From the NCBI GenBank assembly GCA_026388755.1, contig JAPLJE010000293.1:1-8247 (forward strand): a DNA stretch of 8,247 nt, in the 5' to 3' direction. How positions within the stretch are numbered: the stretch's first letter is position 1; each line of letters begins with the position of its first letter. Of this stretch, positions 1 to 7,648 are shown in pieces. A program made the translations under genes and the position numbers. The notes beneath the pieces are model-generated. The model was not told the origin of the DNA and made no database searches. It saw nothing but the letters and a program-made list of their open reading frames with translations. The stretch is from Deltaproteobacteria bacterium (GTDB lineage Bacteria > Desulfobacterota > Desulfobacteria > Desulfobacterales > Desulfatirhabdiaceae).

Positions 1-254
1 ATATCTTCCAGACCGTGATCAAATAAGAATTTGCCCCGCTGGAATTCCCGTTTGATGGCGCCAAGCCCTTCGATCAGCTTTTCGGCCTCTTCGTTCGTAA
101 TGATGGAAGCATGGGCCAGCATCTGGCAGTGGGCAATGCTGCCGTCGATGTCATAGGCGTACAGCCGCTTATCCACATCAATCGACGAGGTGAAGAGTTC
201 AACGCTTCTATCGGTTTTTTCCTCAAATCTTCCTTCCCAGGGCTTTTCGATCAT
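1..254 (-). CDS. argH: Argininosuccinate lyase, N-terminal part (runs off left edge)
   Basis: Argininosuccinate lyase splits argininosuccinate into arginine and fumarate, the last step of arginine synthesis, in the cytoplasm. Only the first 84 codons lie in the window; family members are about 460 residues, so roughly four fifths is missing because of the window edge, not damage. The visible start, MIEKPWEGRF, and the later stretch DKRLYAYDIDGSIAHCQML (about residues 27-45) are characteristic of the ArgH N-terminal domain. The ATG at 252-254 has a good ribosome binding site, GAGGAG at 259-264, four bases upstream. The gene follows argG by 42 bases on the same strand, so it is very likely co-transcribed and is the distal gene of the visible arginine operon. 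The catalytic serine loop lies beyond the window. Identification is confident from N-terminal similarity and from context. Confidence 0.93.
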   Translation of the reverse strand, partial: MIEKPWEGRFEEKTDRSVELFTSSIDVDKRLYAYDIDGSIAHCQMLAHASIITNEEAEKLIEGLGAIKREFQRGKFLFDHGLED

Positions 255-296
255 GGATCTCCTCTTTGAAACAAAACAAATGATATTCTGTAGTCG

Positions 297-1499
297 TTAT
301 CCTTTAAGCATATTCTGGATTCTTAACCTGAGTGCATTGAGCCGGATAAATCCCTCTGCGTCTTTCTGGCGATACACCGAATCATCTTCAAAGGTTGCAA
401 AATCAATACTGTACAAAGACCGGTCCGATTTTCTTCCCAGAACCCGGCAGTTGCCCTTGTACAGTTCAAGGCGCACCTCGCCGCAGACATTCTTCTGCGT
501 GTCATCAATCAGATTCTGCAGCAAACGCATTTCCGGAGAAAACCAGAATCCATAGTACACCATTTCCGCATATTTGGGAATCAGGGAATCCCGCAGATGC
601 ATGACTTCCCGATCGAGAGTGATGGATTCCATGGCCATATGGGCAGCCCTTAAAATGGTTCCACCCGGCGTTTCATAGACACCGCGGGATTTCATGCCCA
701 CAAATCGGTTTTCAACAATATCCGCCCGACCGATGCCGTTGCGACCGCCGAGCCGGTTCAGCTCCCGAAGTAGGGCCGCAGGAGACAGGGCCTGACCGTT
801 GACAGCCACAGGATTCCCCTGATCAAAGGTAATTTCGAGAAATTCGTGCGTATCTGGCGCATCCTTGGGAGATACCGACATCGTAAAGATATCATCGGGC
901 GGTGCGGCCCATGGATCTTCCAGAATGCCGCCTTCATAGCTGATGTGCAGCAGGTTCGCATCCGAGCTATAGGGCTTTGAAGGGGTTGTGGGAACCTTGA
1001 TTCCGTGCTGGCTGGCAAATTCCATCAGGGCGGTTCGGGAAGTGAGCCGCCATTCCCGCCAGGGAGCAATGATGCGGATGTGCGGATCCATCGCAAAATA
1101 GGTCAGCTCGAATCGCACCTGGTCATTGCCCTTTCCGGTTGCCCCGTGGCTGACGGCGTCCGCGGCTTCAATTTTGGCGATTTCCATCTGTCTTTTGGCG
1201 ATCAGGGGTCTTGCCATGGATGTTCCGAGAAGATACTGGCCTTCATAGATGGCGTTTGCCCGGAACGCCGGAAACACATAATCCTTTACAAAGGTTTCTG
1301 ACAGATCTTCCACATACGCTTTGGAAGCGCCCGTGTTAAACGCGTTTTCCCGGATCTGATCCAGATCTTCATCCTGACCGATGTTCGCAGAAAATGTCAC
1401 CACTTCGCAGTGATAGGTTTCAATGAGCCATTTGAGAATGACCGATGTATCCAGGCCGCCCGAATAGGCCAGCACGACTTTTTTTATCTGATCAGACAT
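297..1499 (-). CDS. argG: Argininosuccinate synthase
   Basis: This enzyme joins citrulline and aspartate using ATP to form argininosuccinate, the substrate of the downstream ArgH. The 400-residue length is normal for the bacterial short form. The N-terminal PP-loop ATP pyrophosphatase motif AYSGGLDTS is at residues 11-19, GTSMARP at 92-98, the family signature [13 protein letters not shown] at 119-131, and [10 protein letters not shown] at 271-280 in the substrate-binding synthetase domain. No key motif is missing. The ATG start is supported by AAGGAG at 1507-1512, seven bases upstream. It lies between argF (59 bases upstream) and argH (42 bases downstream) on the same strand, which fits an ornithine-to-arginine segment of one operon. 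Neither flanking gap shows a terminator or a recognisable ArgR box. Confidence 0.98.
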   Translation of the reverse strand: MSDQIKKVVLAYSGGLDTSVILKWLIETYHCEVVTFSANIGQDEDLDQIRENAFNTGASKAYVEDLSETFVKDYVFPAFRANAIYEGQYLLGTSMARPLIAKRQMEIAKIEAADAVSHGATGKGNDQVRFELTYFAMDPHIRIIAPWREWRLTSRTALMEFASQHGIKVPTTPSKPYSSDANLLHISYEGGILEDPWAAPPDDIFTMSVSPKDAPDTHEFLEITFDQGNPVAVNGQALSPAALLRELNRLGGRNGIGRADIVENRFVGMKSRGVYETPGGTILRAAHMAMESITLDREVMHLRDSLIPKYAEMVYYGFWFSPEMRLLQNLIDDTQKNVCGEVRLELYKGNCRVLGRKSDRSLYSIDFATFEDDSVYRQKDAEGFIRLNALRLRIQNMLKG

Positions 1500-1506
1500 G
1501 GTAGTT

Positions 1507-1512
1507 CTCCTT
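1507..1512 (-). promoter_or_regulatory. Ribosome binding site of argG
   Basis: AAGGAG reads on the minus strand seven bases before the argG ATG. It is one of the strongest Shine-Dalgarno matches in the window and contrasts with the weak site in front of hslU. Confidence 0.75.
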
Positions 1513-1558
1513 ATCTATGTAGCTATGGATCGCTATCGGTCAGCGCCCATAACCGACT

Positions 1559-2476
1559 CTACGGATTTATCATAAGCGCTTCGAGAATGGCCTTGTTCAT
1601 GTGCATTTTGTTTTCAGACTGATCCCAGATCACCGGAAGGGGGTTATCCATCAGCTCCTCGCTGATTTCCTCGCCCCGGTGCGCCGGCAGACAGTGCATG
1701 ACAATGGCGTCGTTTCGCGCATGACGGACCAGCTCCCGGTTCACCTGGTAGGCTTTAAATACCTTTTTTCGTGCTATATGCTCGCTTTCCTGTCCCATAC
1801 TGGCCCACACATCGGTATAAATCACATCCGCCTCATGCACGGCCTCGACGGGATCGGAAATCACACAAATACTGCCAGTGCCAATATCCAGCGCCCGCTT
1901 TAAAATGCTGCTATTCGGATAATATCCTTCGGGACAGGATAGAACTAAATTCAACCCCAGGGTGGCAGCGGCATTGATCCAGGAATGAGACACATTGTTG
2001 CCATCCCCGACCCAGGCAATCTTGAGTCCCTCATACCCGCCCTTGTATTCGATGATGGTCATCAGATCGCTCAGCACCTGGGTCGGATGGTAAAGGTCCG
2101 TCAGCGCATTGATGACCGGAATCGTTGCATAGGCTGCAAAACCTTCCAGAAGGTCCTGAGAGAATGTCCGGATTGCAAGGCCGTCCAGATAACGGGAAAG
2201 CACTCTGGCCGTGTCCATGACCGGCTCATCCCGGGAAATCTGGGTATCTTTGGAGTTGATAAATATCGGCGTCCCTCCCAGTTGAATCATGGCGGTCTCA
2301 AATGAAACCCGCGTTCGCGTGGAGGGTTTATCAAATATCAGTCCCAGCGATTTACCGGAAAGCAGGGTTTCCCGGACTCCATTTTTTCGCCGTTCCTTTA
2401 ATTCAATGGCTCTTTTAAACAGGATATCGCAATCTGATTTCGTCAGATCCAGCAGTGTCAGTAAGTCTTTCTTCAC
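1559..2476 (-). CDS. argF: Ornithine carbamoyltransferase
   Basis: This enzyme transfers the carbamoyl group of carbamoyl phosphate to ornithine, giving citrulline for ArgG. Counting from the start chosen here (305 residues, normal for the family), the carbamoyl-phosphate motif STRTR is at 52-56, HPTQ at 130-133, DGNNVSHSW at 158-166, the ornithine-binding SMGQE at 226-230 and the catalytic HCLP at 261-264. SMGQE and HCLP separate it from aspartate carbamoyltransferase. The start is the GTG at 2474-2476, because AGGTGG (2482-2487) sits five bases upstream and the protein then opens MKKDLLTLLDL as is usual. A GTG three codons earlier (2483-2485) is also in frame but lies within that site and has none of its own. 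A catabolic arcB role is unlikely given the biosynthetic neighbours. The 202-base gap from argD holds a palindromic repeat. Confidence 0.96.
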   Translation of the reverse strand: MKKDLLTLLDLTKSDCDILFKRAIELKERRKNGVRETLLSGKSLGLIFDKPSTRTRVSFETAMIQLGGTPIFINSKDTQISRDEPVMDTARVLSRYLDGLAIRTFSQDLLEGFAAYATIPVINALTDLYHPTQVLSDLMTIIEYKGGYEGLKIAWVGDGNNVSHSWINAAATLGLNLVLSCPEGYYPNSSILKRALDIGTGSICVISDPVEAVHEADVIYTDVWASMGQESEHIARKKVFKAYQVNRELVRHARNDAIVMHCLPAHRGEEISEELMDNPLPVIWDQSENKMHMNKAILEALMINP

Positions 2477-2481
2477 TATTC

Positions 2482-2487
2482 CCACCT
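2482..2487 (-). promoter_or_regulatory. Ribosome binding site that sets the argF start
   Basis: AGGTGG on the minus strand lies five bases before the GTG at 2474-2476. The alternative GTG at 2483-2485 falls inside this site and is preceded only by an AT-rich stretch with no Shine-Dalgarno match, so the site favours the shorter protein. Confidence 0.6.
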
Positions 2488-2511
2488 ATGATGCCAGTTT
2501 TTATGATAGGG

Positions 2512-2658
2512 CGTAAAAAGTCCAGCAGGCGGAACGCCGGTCGTTGCGCTACATCCTTCGTCATTGCGGCGTACCCAAAAGTACGCCTCTTTCCTCAGGA
2601 TTTGCGCGCCTCGCATCTGGAGCTTTTTACAAAGCCATCCCAATTTTGACTTTTTACG
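2512..2658. repeat. Palindromic MITE-like intergenic repeat, about 147 bp
   Basis: The ends are a perfect 11-base inverted repeat: CGTAAAAAGTC at 2512-2522 and its reverse complement GACTTTTTACG at 2648-2658. The left arm has a second possible partner: GTAAAAAGTCCAG (2513-2525) pairs with CTGGAGCTTTTTAC (2617-2630) apart from one inserted base. The right side therefore carries two copies of CTTTTTAC 27 bases apart, each followed by a sequence ending in CATC (AAAGCCATC and GAGTTCATC). A tight hairpin sits near the middle (2568-2587). It encodes no convincing protein. From memory, elements with GACTTTTTACGAGTTCATC ends and a GGCGTAC hairpin are scattered through Desulfobacterota genomes; this was not checked here. 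It could be a non-autonomous transposon remnant, a REP-like element or an RNA-processing signal inside the operon. Confidence 0.65.
2568..2587. other. Perfect 7-bp hairpin inside the intergenic repeat
   Basis: GGCGTAC (2568-2574) and GTACGCC (2581-2587) pair perfectly around a six-base CCAAAA loop. On the transcribed minus strand the stem is followed by GCAATGACG rather than a run of T, so it does not look like an intrinsic terminator. It more likely belongs to the repeat's folded RNA or DNA structure. Confidence 0.6.
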
Positions 2659-2678
2659 AGTTCATCACCTTTGGTTTT

Positions 2679-3881
2679 TTATAAAAGCCCGTCCAGACAG
2701 TTGATCAGCCGGTCGATTTCCGCCTTCTGAACGATCAGAGGTGGGACAAACCGCAGGGTATTGCCTTGAACACAATTGATCACAAATCCTTTTTCCAGGC
2801 AGGCCTGAACCAGCGGAAGGCCGTCGGTGTTCAGTTCCATTCCCAGCAGTAATCCCAGTCCGCGAACATCCACAACCGAATTATGCCGGCTTTTCAAGTC
2901 CAGCAACCGCTCTTTAAAATACTGTCCCACCTCCGCGCAATGCCCGATGATGTTCTCCTGGTCAAGGGTTTTCAGTACGCAGAGGGATGCCGCGGTTACC
3001 AGATGCGTGCCACCGAATGTCGAGGCGTGAGATCCGGGAACAAACGCGGCGGCCACGGATTCTTTCGCCAGCATGGCCCCGATGGGAAGGCCATTGGCAA
3101 GGGCCTTGGCAAGGGTCATGATATCGGGTTGAACCCCGAACTGCTCGTAAGCAAAGAGTTTTCCGGTTCGGCCGATTCCGGTTTGAATCTCGTCAAAAAT
3201 CAAGAGGATTCCGGTTTCATCGCAGAGCCGGCGAATATCTTGAAGAAATTCCGGATCGGCGCTGCGGATGCCGCCTTCTCCCTGAACCGGCTCCAGCAGA
3301 ATGGCGCAGGTCGACGCGCTGATTTTCCCCCTGATGGCCTGAATATCGTTAAACGGCACAAAGTCAAACCCTTCCAGAATGGGTGCAAACCCCTGCTTGA
3401 TTTTATCCTGGCCGGTCGCGGAAAGGGTCCCAAGGGTTCTTCCATGAAAGGACTGGTTCATGGAAATGATCCGGTACCGATCCGGCTCTCCTTTGTCTTT
3501 GAAATATTTCCGGGCCAGCTTGATGGCGGCCTCGTTGGCTTCTGCCCCGCTGTTGCAGAAAAAGACCCTGTCGGCAAAGCTGTGATCGACCAGCCATACC
3601 GCCAGTTCGGTCTGCGGAACCGTATAATAGAGATTGGACACATGCACCAGGGTTTTGGCCTGTTCGCACAGGGCCTTTGAAACCGCAGGATGAGCATGGC
3701 CAAGATTGCACACCGCAATACCGGCAACAAAATCCAGGTAAGACCGGCCTTCGGTATCCCACAGGGTACAGCCGCTCCCCCTTGAAAACACAACCGGTGT
3801 CCGCTTATAGGTTGTGGCCATCACCCTGTCGGCCTGAGCCATCCATTTGCGGGTATCCATTCGCGCCTGTTCAACTGTCAT
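2679..3881 (-). CDS. argD: Acetylornithine aminotransferase (PLP enzyme)
   Basis: This class III pyridoxal-phosphate aminotransferase interconverts N-acetylglutamate semialdehyde and N-acetylornithine with glutamate as amino donor. At 400 residues it has normal length. SGAEANE is at 111-117, FHGRT at 145-149, EPVQGEGG at 197-204, the cofactor-binding aspartate at 230 in FDEIQTG, and the Schiff-base lysine at 259 in TLAKALANG. The ATG at 3879-3881 overlaps the argB stop as ATGA and has AGAGG (3889-3893) seven bases upstream, so translation is probably coupled to argB. A second ATG seven codons later is possible but less well placed. Some ArgD enzymes also act in lysine synthesis as succinyldiaminopimelate aminotransferase; sequence alone cannot exclude this, but the operon points to arginine. 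Confidence 0.95.
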   Translation of the reverse strand: MTVEQARMDTRKWMAQADRVMATTYKRTPVVFSRGSGCTLWDTEGRSYLDFVAGIAVCNLGHAHPAVSKALCEQAKTLVHVSNLYYTVPQTELAVWLVDHSFADRVFFCNSGAEANEAAIKLARKYFKDKGEPDRYRIISMNQSFHGRTLGTLSATGQDKIKQGFAPILEGFDFVPFNDIQAIRGKISASTCAILLEPVQGEGGIRSADPEFLQDIRRLCDETGILLIFDEIQTGIGRTGKLFAYEQFGVQPDIMTLAKALANGLPIGAMLAKESVAAAFVPGSHASTFGGTHLVTAASLCVLKTLDQENIIGHCAEVGQYFKERLLDLKSRHNSVVDVRGLGLLLGMELNTDGLPLVQACLEKGFVINCVQGNTLRFVPPLIVQKAEIDRLINCLDGLL

Positions 3882-4753
3882 AACGTAACCTCTGTTCCGA
3901 TTCCTTTGTCTGTAAAGAGTTCCAGCAGCAGCGCATGCCGCCGGGTGCCGTTGATGATATGCACTTTCTGAACCCCTCGCTCAACCGCTTCCAGGGCATA
4001 TTCCACTTTGGGAATCATGCCGCCGGAAATGGTTTTTTCCTGAATCATGCGATGGGCGATTCCAGCGTTCAGCGAGGAAATGAGAACGCCTGAAGCATCC
4101 AGAATGCCATCCACATCGGTCAGCAGAATAAGCCGACCGGCGGTTAGCGCCATGGCGACATGACTGGCCACCAGATCCGCGTTGATGTTGTAGGTTTCGC
4201 CTTCAACCCCGGCGCCGACCGGCGCAATCACCGGAATAAACCCGTGTTGGGTCAGGGTATGAATGATTTCCGGGTTTATCTGCGTCACCTGCCCCACCAG
4301 GCCCGGATCAATGATTTCCGGCGGACTGTTTTCATCCGGCTGATAGACGATGTGCAGTTTTTCCGCTGTGATCAGTCCGCCGTCCTTGCCGCTCAACCCC
4401 ACCGCCTTCCCGCCATGCTGGTTGATCTGAGCCACAATGGCCTTGTTCAGCTTTCCGCCCAGGACCATTTCCACCACATCCATTGTAGGCTCATCGGTCA
4501 GCCTCATGCCGCGAACAAACTGCGGGCTGATGCCCATGCATTTCAGGACCGAGTTGATCTGCGGCCCGCCGCCATGAACAATGACCGGATTCAGACCAAT
4601 AAATTTCAGCAGCGTAATGTCCTGAGCAAAATCCGCTTTGAGCTGTTCATCCACCATGGCATGGCCGCCATATTTGACCACCAGGGTCATTCCGGAAAAC
4701 CGGCGGATGTAGGGAAGAGATTCTACCAGGATGTCTGCGACATTCGGGGTCAT
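3878..4753 (-). CDS. argB: Acetylglutamate kinase, arginine-sensitive type
   Basis: This kinase phosphorylates N-acetylglutamate with ATP, the second step of arginine synthesis. The 291 residues form an amino-acid-kinase fold: KYGGHAM at 27-33 (lysine 27 for phosphate), GGGPQI at 61-66, FVRGMRLTD at 79-87, GLSGKDGG at 119-126 and LTDVDG at 211-216. An N-terminal helix-like extension precedes the first strand, and the C-terminus carries [14 protein letters not shown] followed by [10 protein letters not shown]. Both traits are known from hexameric, arginine-inhibited enzymes of organisms using the cyclic acetyl-recycling route, so feedback inhibition by arginine is inferred. The ATG lies 11 bases after hslU. 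AGAGGA (4761-4766) overlaps the hslU stop, so expression is tied to the protease genes. The stop overlaps the argD start as ATGA. Confidence 0.97.
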   Translation of the reverse strand: MTPNVADILVESLPYIRRFSGMTLVVKYGGHAMVDEQLKADFAQDITLLKFIGLNPVIVHGGGPQINSVLKCMGISPQFVRGMRLTDEPTMDVVEMVLGGKLNKAIVAQINQHGGKAVGLSGKDGGLITAEKLHIVYQPDENSPPEIIDPGLVGQVTQINPEIIHTLTQHGFIPVIAPVGAGVEGETYNINADLVASHVAMALTAGRLILLTDVDGILDASGVLISSLNAGIAHRMIQEKTISGGMIPKVEYALEAVERGVQKVHIINGTRRHALLLELFTDKGIGTEVTL

Positions 4754-4760
4754 AACAAGT

Positions 4761-4766
4761 TCCTCT
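4761..4766 (-). promoter_or_regulatory. argB ribosome binding site overlapping the hslU stop
   Basis: The minus strand reads TAGAGGA: the hslU stop TAG (4765-4767) shares two bases with AGAGGA, which lies seven bases before the argB ATG. A ribosome finishing hslU covers the argB start, which suggests translational coupling and leaves no room for a separate argB promoter in the junction. Confidence 0.7.
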
Positions 4767-6132
4767 ATAAAATATACCGACTCAGGTCCTCGTTGCTTTT
4801 AATGGCTTTCAGCTTGGAATCCACGCGATCGCCATCGATGACAATCTTTTTTTCCTGCAGGTCCGGCGCATCGAAGAGAATGTCATCCAGAAGGCACTCC
4901 ATCAAGGTGTGCAGCCGTCTGGCGCCGATGTTTTCGGTCATGGTATTGACTTCTTCCGCAATTGCGGCAATGCGTTCGATAGCGCTGGCTTCAAATGACA
5001 CATCAATGCCTTCGGTTTTCAGCAGCTCCGTGTACTGAAGGATCAGGGCATTGCGAGGTTCGGTCAGAATTCTGAAAAAATCCTGCCGATTCAGAGAGTC
5101 CAGTTCCACCCGAATGGGGAAACGACCCTGAAGCTCCGGAATCAGATCCGATGGCTTGATGGTGTGAAATGCACCGGATGCGATAAACAGGATATGGTCG
5201 GTTTTGACCGAACCATATCTGGTGGTAACGGTAGAGCCTTCCACAATTGGGAGCAAATCCCGCTGCACCCCTTCCCGTGAAACATCCGGACCGTGACCGC
5301 CGCTTTTCCCGACAATCTTGTCAATTTCGTCCAGGAAAATGATTCCGGACTGTTCCACTTTTTCTCTGGCCTGCCGGATCACCTTGTCCATATCGATCAG
5401 GTTCTGGGCTTCTTCCTGAGAAAGAAGTTCCATGGCTTCCGGAACCTTGATCTTTCTTCGCCGCGTATTCTTGGGCAAAAGACCACCCAGCATATCCTTG
5501 AAATTGATGCCCATTTCTTCCATACCGACATTGGAAAAAATTTCCACGGTGGGCATGGATCTGTCGGGAACATCCAGATCCACATAGCGGTTATCCAGTT
5601 TTCCAGCGCGCAGCATACCGCGAAGTTTTTCACGGGTTGAAAACGATTCATCCACACCCGTGGTCACCACCTCAAGTTGCGTCTCCTTAGCAGTTTCCCC
5701 TTGCTGAAGCCTGGGTTTGGGGGGCAGCAGCAAATCCAGCATTCTTTCTTCGGCGATGGCTCTGGCTCTGGGTTTGATGGCATCCTGTTCTCGAGTCTTC
5801 AGCAGGTTGATGGTCAGCTCCAGCAGATCCCGGATCATGGATTCAACATCCCGTCCCACATAGCCGACCTCGGTAAACTTGGAAGCTTCAACCTTATAAA
5901 ACGGAGAATCCGTCAGTTTGGAAAGCCGGCGGGCGATTTCTGTTTTTCCCACGCCGGTGGGTCCAATCAGGATAATGTTTTTCGGAGCGATTTCATCGCG
6001 AAGGTCTTCCACAACCTGCTGCCTGCGCCAGCGGTTTCTCAGGGCAATGGCCACAGAGCGCTTGGCGCGATGCTGCCCGACTATGTATTTGTCCAGTTCT
6101 ATTACAATTTCAGATGGTTTCAGGGAATTCAT
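4765..6132 (-). CDS. hslU: ATP-dependent protease ATPase subunit HslU (ClpY)
   Basis: HslU is the AAA+ unfoldase that docks on the HslV peptidase and feeds it unfolded proteins in the cytoplasm. At 455 residues it is close to the family norm of about 440-470. Walker [10 protein letters not shown] is at 57-65, the substrate-gripping pore loop GYVG at 90-93, the inserted I-domain at about 108-240, Walker B IIFLDE at 264-269 and the sensor-II GARR at 403-406. The protein ends in LSRYIL, the tail that inserts between HslV subunits to activate them, so the complex should be functional. The ATG at 6130-6132 gives the expected [14 protein letters not shown] opening, but no Shine-Dalgarno match is visible at normal distance (nearest AGGA is about 16 bases away). 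It lies 62 bases after hslV and 11 before argB. Confidence 0.98.
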   Translation of the reverse strand: MNSLKPSEIVIELDKYIVGQHRAKRSVAIALRNRWRRQQVVEDLRDEIAPKNIILIGPTGVGKTEIARRLSKLTDSPFYKVEASKFTEVGYVGRDVESMIRDLLELTINLLKTREQDAIKPRARAIAEERMLDLLLPPKPRLQQGETAKETQLEVVTTGVDESFSTREKLRGMLRAGKLDNRYVDLDVPDRSMPTVEIFSNVGMEEMGINFKDMLGGLLPKNTRRRKIKVPEAMELLSQEEAQNLIDMDKVIRQAREKVEQSGIIFLDEIDKIVGKSGGHGPDVSREGVQRDLLPIVEGSTVTTRYGSVKTDHILFIASGAFHTIKPSDLIPELQGRFPIRVELDSLNRQDFFRILTEPRNALILQYTELLKTEGIDVSFEASAIERIAAIAEEVNTMTENIGARRLHTLMECLLDDILFDAPDLQEKKIVIDGDRVDSKLKAIKSNEDLSRYIL

Positions 6133-6164
6133 GGGTTATCGCTGGTTGTCCTGTTAGAAGCCGT

Positions 6165-6176
6165 ACTTCCGGAAGT
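6165..6176. repeat. 12-bp perfect palindrome in the hslV-hslU gap
   Basis: ACTTCCGGAAGT is a perfect palindrome with no loop, 32 bases upstream of the hslU start. Lacking a loop, it would suit a dimeric DNA-binding protein better than an RNA hairpin. No known operator is recognised and chance occurrence is quite possible. Confidence 0.3.
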
Positions 6177-6194
6177 TATAGGTCATGAAAAAAA

Positions 6195-6725
6195 TCATAA
6201 TTCTTCAATGGTGATGTCCGTATTGGTGTAAATACAAAGAGAGGCTGCAATTGCCATTGATTTTTCAACTATTTCAATTGGTTCAAGGGGAGAATGTCGC
6301 ACCAGTGCCGTGGCAACAGCCTGGACAATCGCGCCTCCGGAGCCGATGCCGATCACACCCTCATCCGGCTCAATAATATCACCATTTCCAGACAGCAGAA
6401 AAGTCCGGCTGTCATCAACGGCAATCATCATGGCCTCCAGCCGCCTTAGATATTTATCGGTCCGCCATTCTCTGGCCAGTTCGACCGCGGCCCGGGTGAG
6501 GTTGCCGTTGAACCGTTCCAGCTTGCCTTCAAGCCGCTCGGAAAGATGCAGGGCGTCTGCCGTGGCCCCGGCAAACCCCACGATGATTTTTTCGTTATAG
6601 ATCCGCCTGACTTTTTTGGCCTTATGCTTGACGATGGTGGTATTAAGCGTCACCTGGCCATCGCCGGCAACAATCACCTTCCCCATGTGTCGAAGCGCCA
6701 GTATCGTCGTTCCGTGAAATACCAA
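6195..6725 (-). CDS. hslV: ATP-dependent protease peptidase subunit HslV (ClpQ)
   Basis: HslV is the proteasome-like threonine peptidase that forms a double ring with HslU. Counting from the TTG chosen here (176 residues), the nucleophile threonine of GTTILALR is residue 6, with aspartate 22 in GDGQVT, lysine 38 in KKVRR and serine 129 in GSGG at the spacing expected for Thr1, Asp17, Lys33 and Ser124 of the mature enzyme. The protein ends TIEEL as usual. The start is the TTG at 6723-6725, because GAGGTGA (6731-6737) lies five bases upstream and the resulting MVFHGTTI resembles related proteins. The alternative is the GTG at 6732-6734 (179 residues), which overlaps that site. Either way a short propeptide of five or eight residues precedes the threonine and must be removed. 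It sits ten bases after xerC and before hslU. Confidence 0.96.
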   Translation of the reverse strand: MVFHGTTILALRHMGKVIVAGDGQVTLNTTIVKHKAKKVRRIYNEKIIVGFAGATADALHLSERLEGKLERFNGNLTRAAVELAREWRTDKYLRRLEAMMIAVDDSRTFLLSGNGDIIEPDEGVIGIGSGGAIVQAVATALVRHSPLEPIEIVEKSMAIAASLCIYTNTDITIEEL

Positions 6726-6730
6726 TTGGG

Positions 6731-6737
6731 TCACCTC
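6731..6737 (-). promoter_or_regulatory. hslV ribosome binding site overlapping the xerC stop
   Basis: GAGGTGA on the minus strand overlaps the last two bases of the xerC TGA stop (6736-6738) and lies five bases before the TTG at 6723-6725. It decides the hslV start in favour of TTG, since the upstream GTG (6732-6734) is part of the site itself. It also suggests coupling of hslV translation to xerC. Confidence 0.6.
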
Positions 6738-7647
6738 ACTTTCTGGGATGCGCTTTGTCGTAAGTTTCCATCAGCTTGTCCATACTCACATGGGTATATT
6801 TCTGGGTGGTGGACAGCCGTTTGTGCCCCAGAAGTTCCTGCACAATCCTTAGATCCGCGCCGGAATCCAGCAGATGCGTTGCAAAGCTGTGCCGCATGGC
6901 ATGAGGGAACACGGGTATGGAAAGGTTGCATTTCAGCGCCCATTTATCCAGGATACGTGCAACCGATCGGGATGTTAGTCGGCCGTTGCGATGATTCAGA
7001 AACAGCGGTCCATTTTCATAAAATCCAATGCCGTCCTGACGTGCCAGACACTCCCGATAGGCCTTCAGTGCAGCCAATGCCTTTTTTCCTACCGGTGTCA
7101 TCCGCTCCTTGTTTCCCTTTCCGCAGACCCGAATCACAGACTGGTCAAAATTCACGTCATGGACATTCATGGCCGTCAACTCGGAAACGCGAAGCCCAGC
7201 AGAATAGAGCATTTCCAGTATGGCTCGATCTCTCATATGGGAAAGCGAATCCGCAGAAATCGAATCCAGAAGCCTGAACATCTCATCAATGGGAAGAAAT
7301 ACCGGGATAGGGCTTTCGGTTCGGGGATTTGGAATCATCTCTGCCGGACTTGCATCCAGCATGCCCTGCCTGACGAGAAATCTGAAAAATGACCGGATGG
7401 CTGAAAGCTTTCTGCCAATAGATGTTTTTGTGTTCGTTTTATAAAGATAACTGATATGCCGTCGAATCGCCAGTGCATCCAGGAGTTCAAGGGGGACTTC
7501 CTGAAGATCCTTTTCCAGAAACACCGCGCTGAGCGAAACAAATTCCTCAAGATCGTGTGCATAAGCCCTGCAGGTATTTGCGGAATATCCTTTTTCAGAA
7601 GAAAGGGCTTCGATGAAATGCCGAACCAGCGAAATTACCGGACTCAA
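6736..7647 (-). CDS. xerC: Tyrosine recombinase XerC
   Basis: XerC acts with XerD at the chromosomal dif site to resolve chromosome dimers. The 303-residue protein has an N-terminal SAM-like DNA-binding domain (about 1-95) and a C-terminal catalytic domain. The full active site is visible: arginine 153 in AGLRVSEL, lysine 177 in CGKGNKER, histidine 249 and arginine 252 in HAMRHSFATHLL, histidine 275 in LLGH and nucleophile tyrosine 284 in TQKYTHVS. Length, sequence and position next to hslVU favour XerC over a phage or integron integrase; the same order occurs as codV-codW-codX in Bacillus. The start is the TTG at 7645-7647, one base after the preceding stop. No ATG or GTG lies nearby in frame, and the only ribosome site, AGAGGA (7659-7664), is a rather long 11 bases away, so low or coupled translation is likely. 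XerC versus XerD is not certain. Confidence 0.93.
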   Translation of the reverse strand: MSPVISLVRHFIEALSSEKGYSANTCRAYAHDLEEFVSLSAVFLEKDLQEVPLELLDALAIRRHISYLYKTNTKTSIGRKLSAIRSFFRFLVRQGMLDASPAEMIPNPRTESPIPVFLPIDEMFRLLDSISADSLSHMRDRAILEMLYSAGLRVSELTAMNVHDVNFDQSVIRVCGKGNKERMTPVGKKALAALKAYRECLARQDGIGFYENGPLFLNHRNGRLTSRSVARILDKWALKCNLSIPVFPHAMRHSFATHLLDSGADLRIVQELLGHKRLSTTQKYTHVSMDKLMETYDKAHPRK

Positions 7648-7648
7648 T

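Noticed and set aside
2486..2530. Possible sigma-70 promoter (TATCAT as -10) upstream of argF
   Set aside because: No acceptable -35 hexamer lies about 17 bases upstream, and the TATCAT belongs to the end region of the repeat.
2568..2587. Central hairpin of the argD-argF repeat as an intrinsic terminator
   Set aside because: In the direction of transcription the stem is followed by GCAATGACG, without the T-run an intrinsic terminator needs.
2455..2649. 64-codon plus-strand open frame through the argF start and the repeat
   Set aside because: It runs through a palindromic non-coding element and the antisense of argF, with no ribosome site or recognisable sequence.
2883..3680. 265-codon open frame on the plus strand opposite argD
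   Set aside because: It is fully antisense to argD, which has complete catalytic motifs, and the translation resembles no known family.
4160..5038. 292-codon open frame on the plus strand across argB and the end of hslU
   Set aside because: It lies wholly antisense to two well-identified genes, spans their junction, and its translation has no recognisable domain. It is a shadow of their codon usage.
6154..6186. Ten-codon open frame MTYNFRKYGF between hslV and hslU, considered as a leader peptide
   Set aside because: It has no ribosome binding site, no run of a regulatory amino acid and no attenuator hairpin before hslU.
6546..7277. 243-codon plus-strand open frame across the hslV-xerC junction
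   Set aside because: Antisense to two intact genes, rich in unusual residues, with no domain or plausible context.
6736..7647. XerC-like recombinase taken as a sign of a phage, integron or genomic island
   Set aside because: It sits in a housekeeping cluster with hslVU, shows no adjacent att repeats, cassettes or phage genes, and its composition resembles the neighbours.
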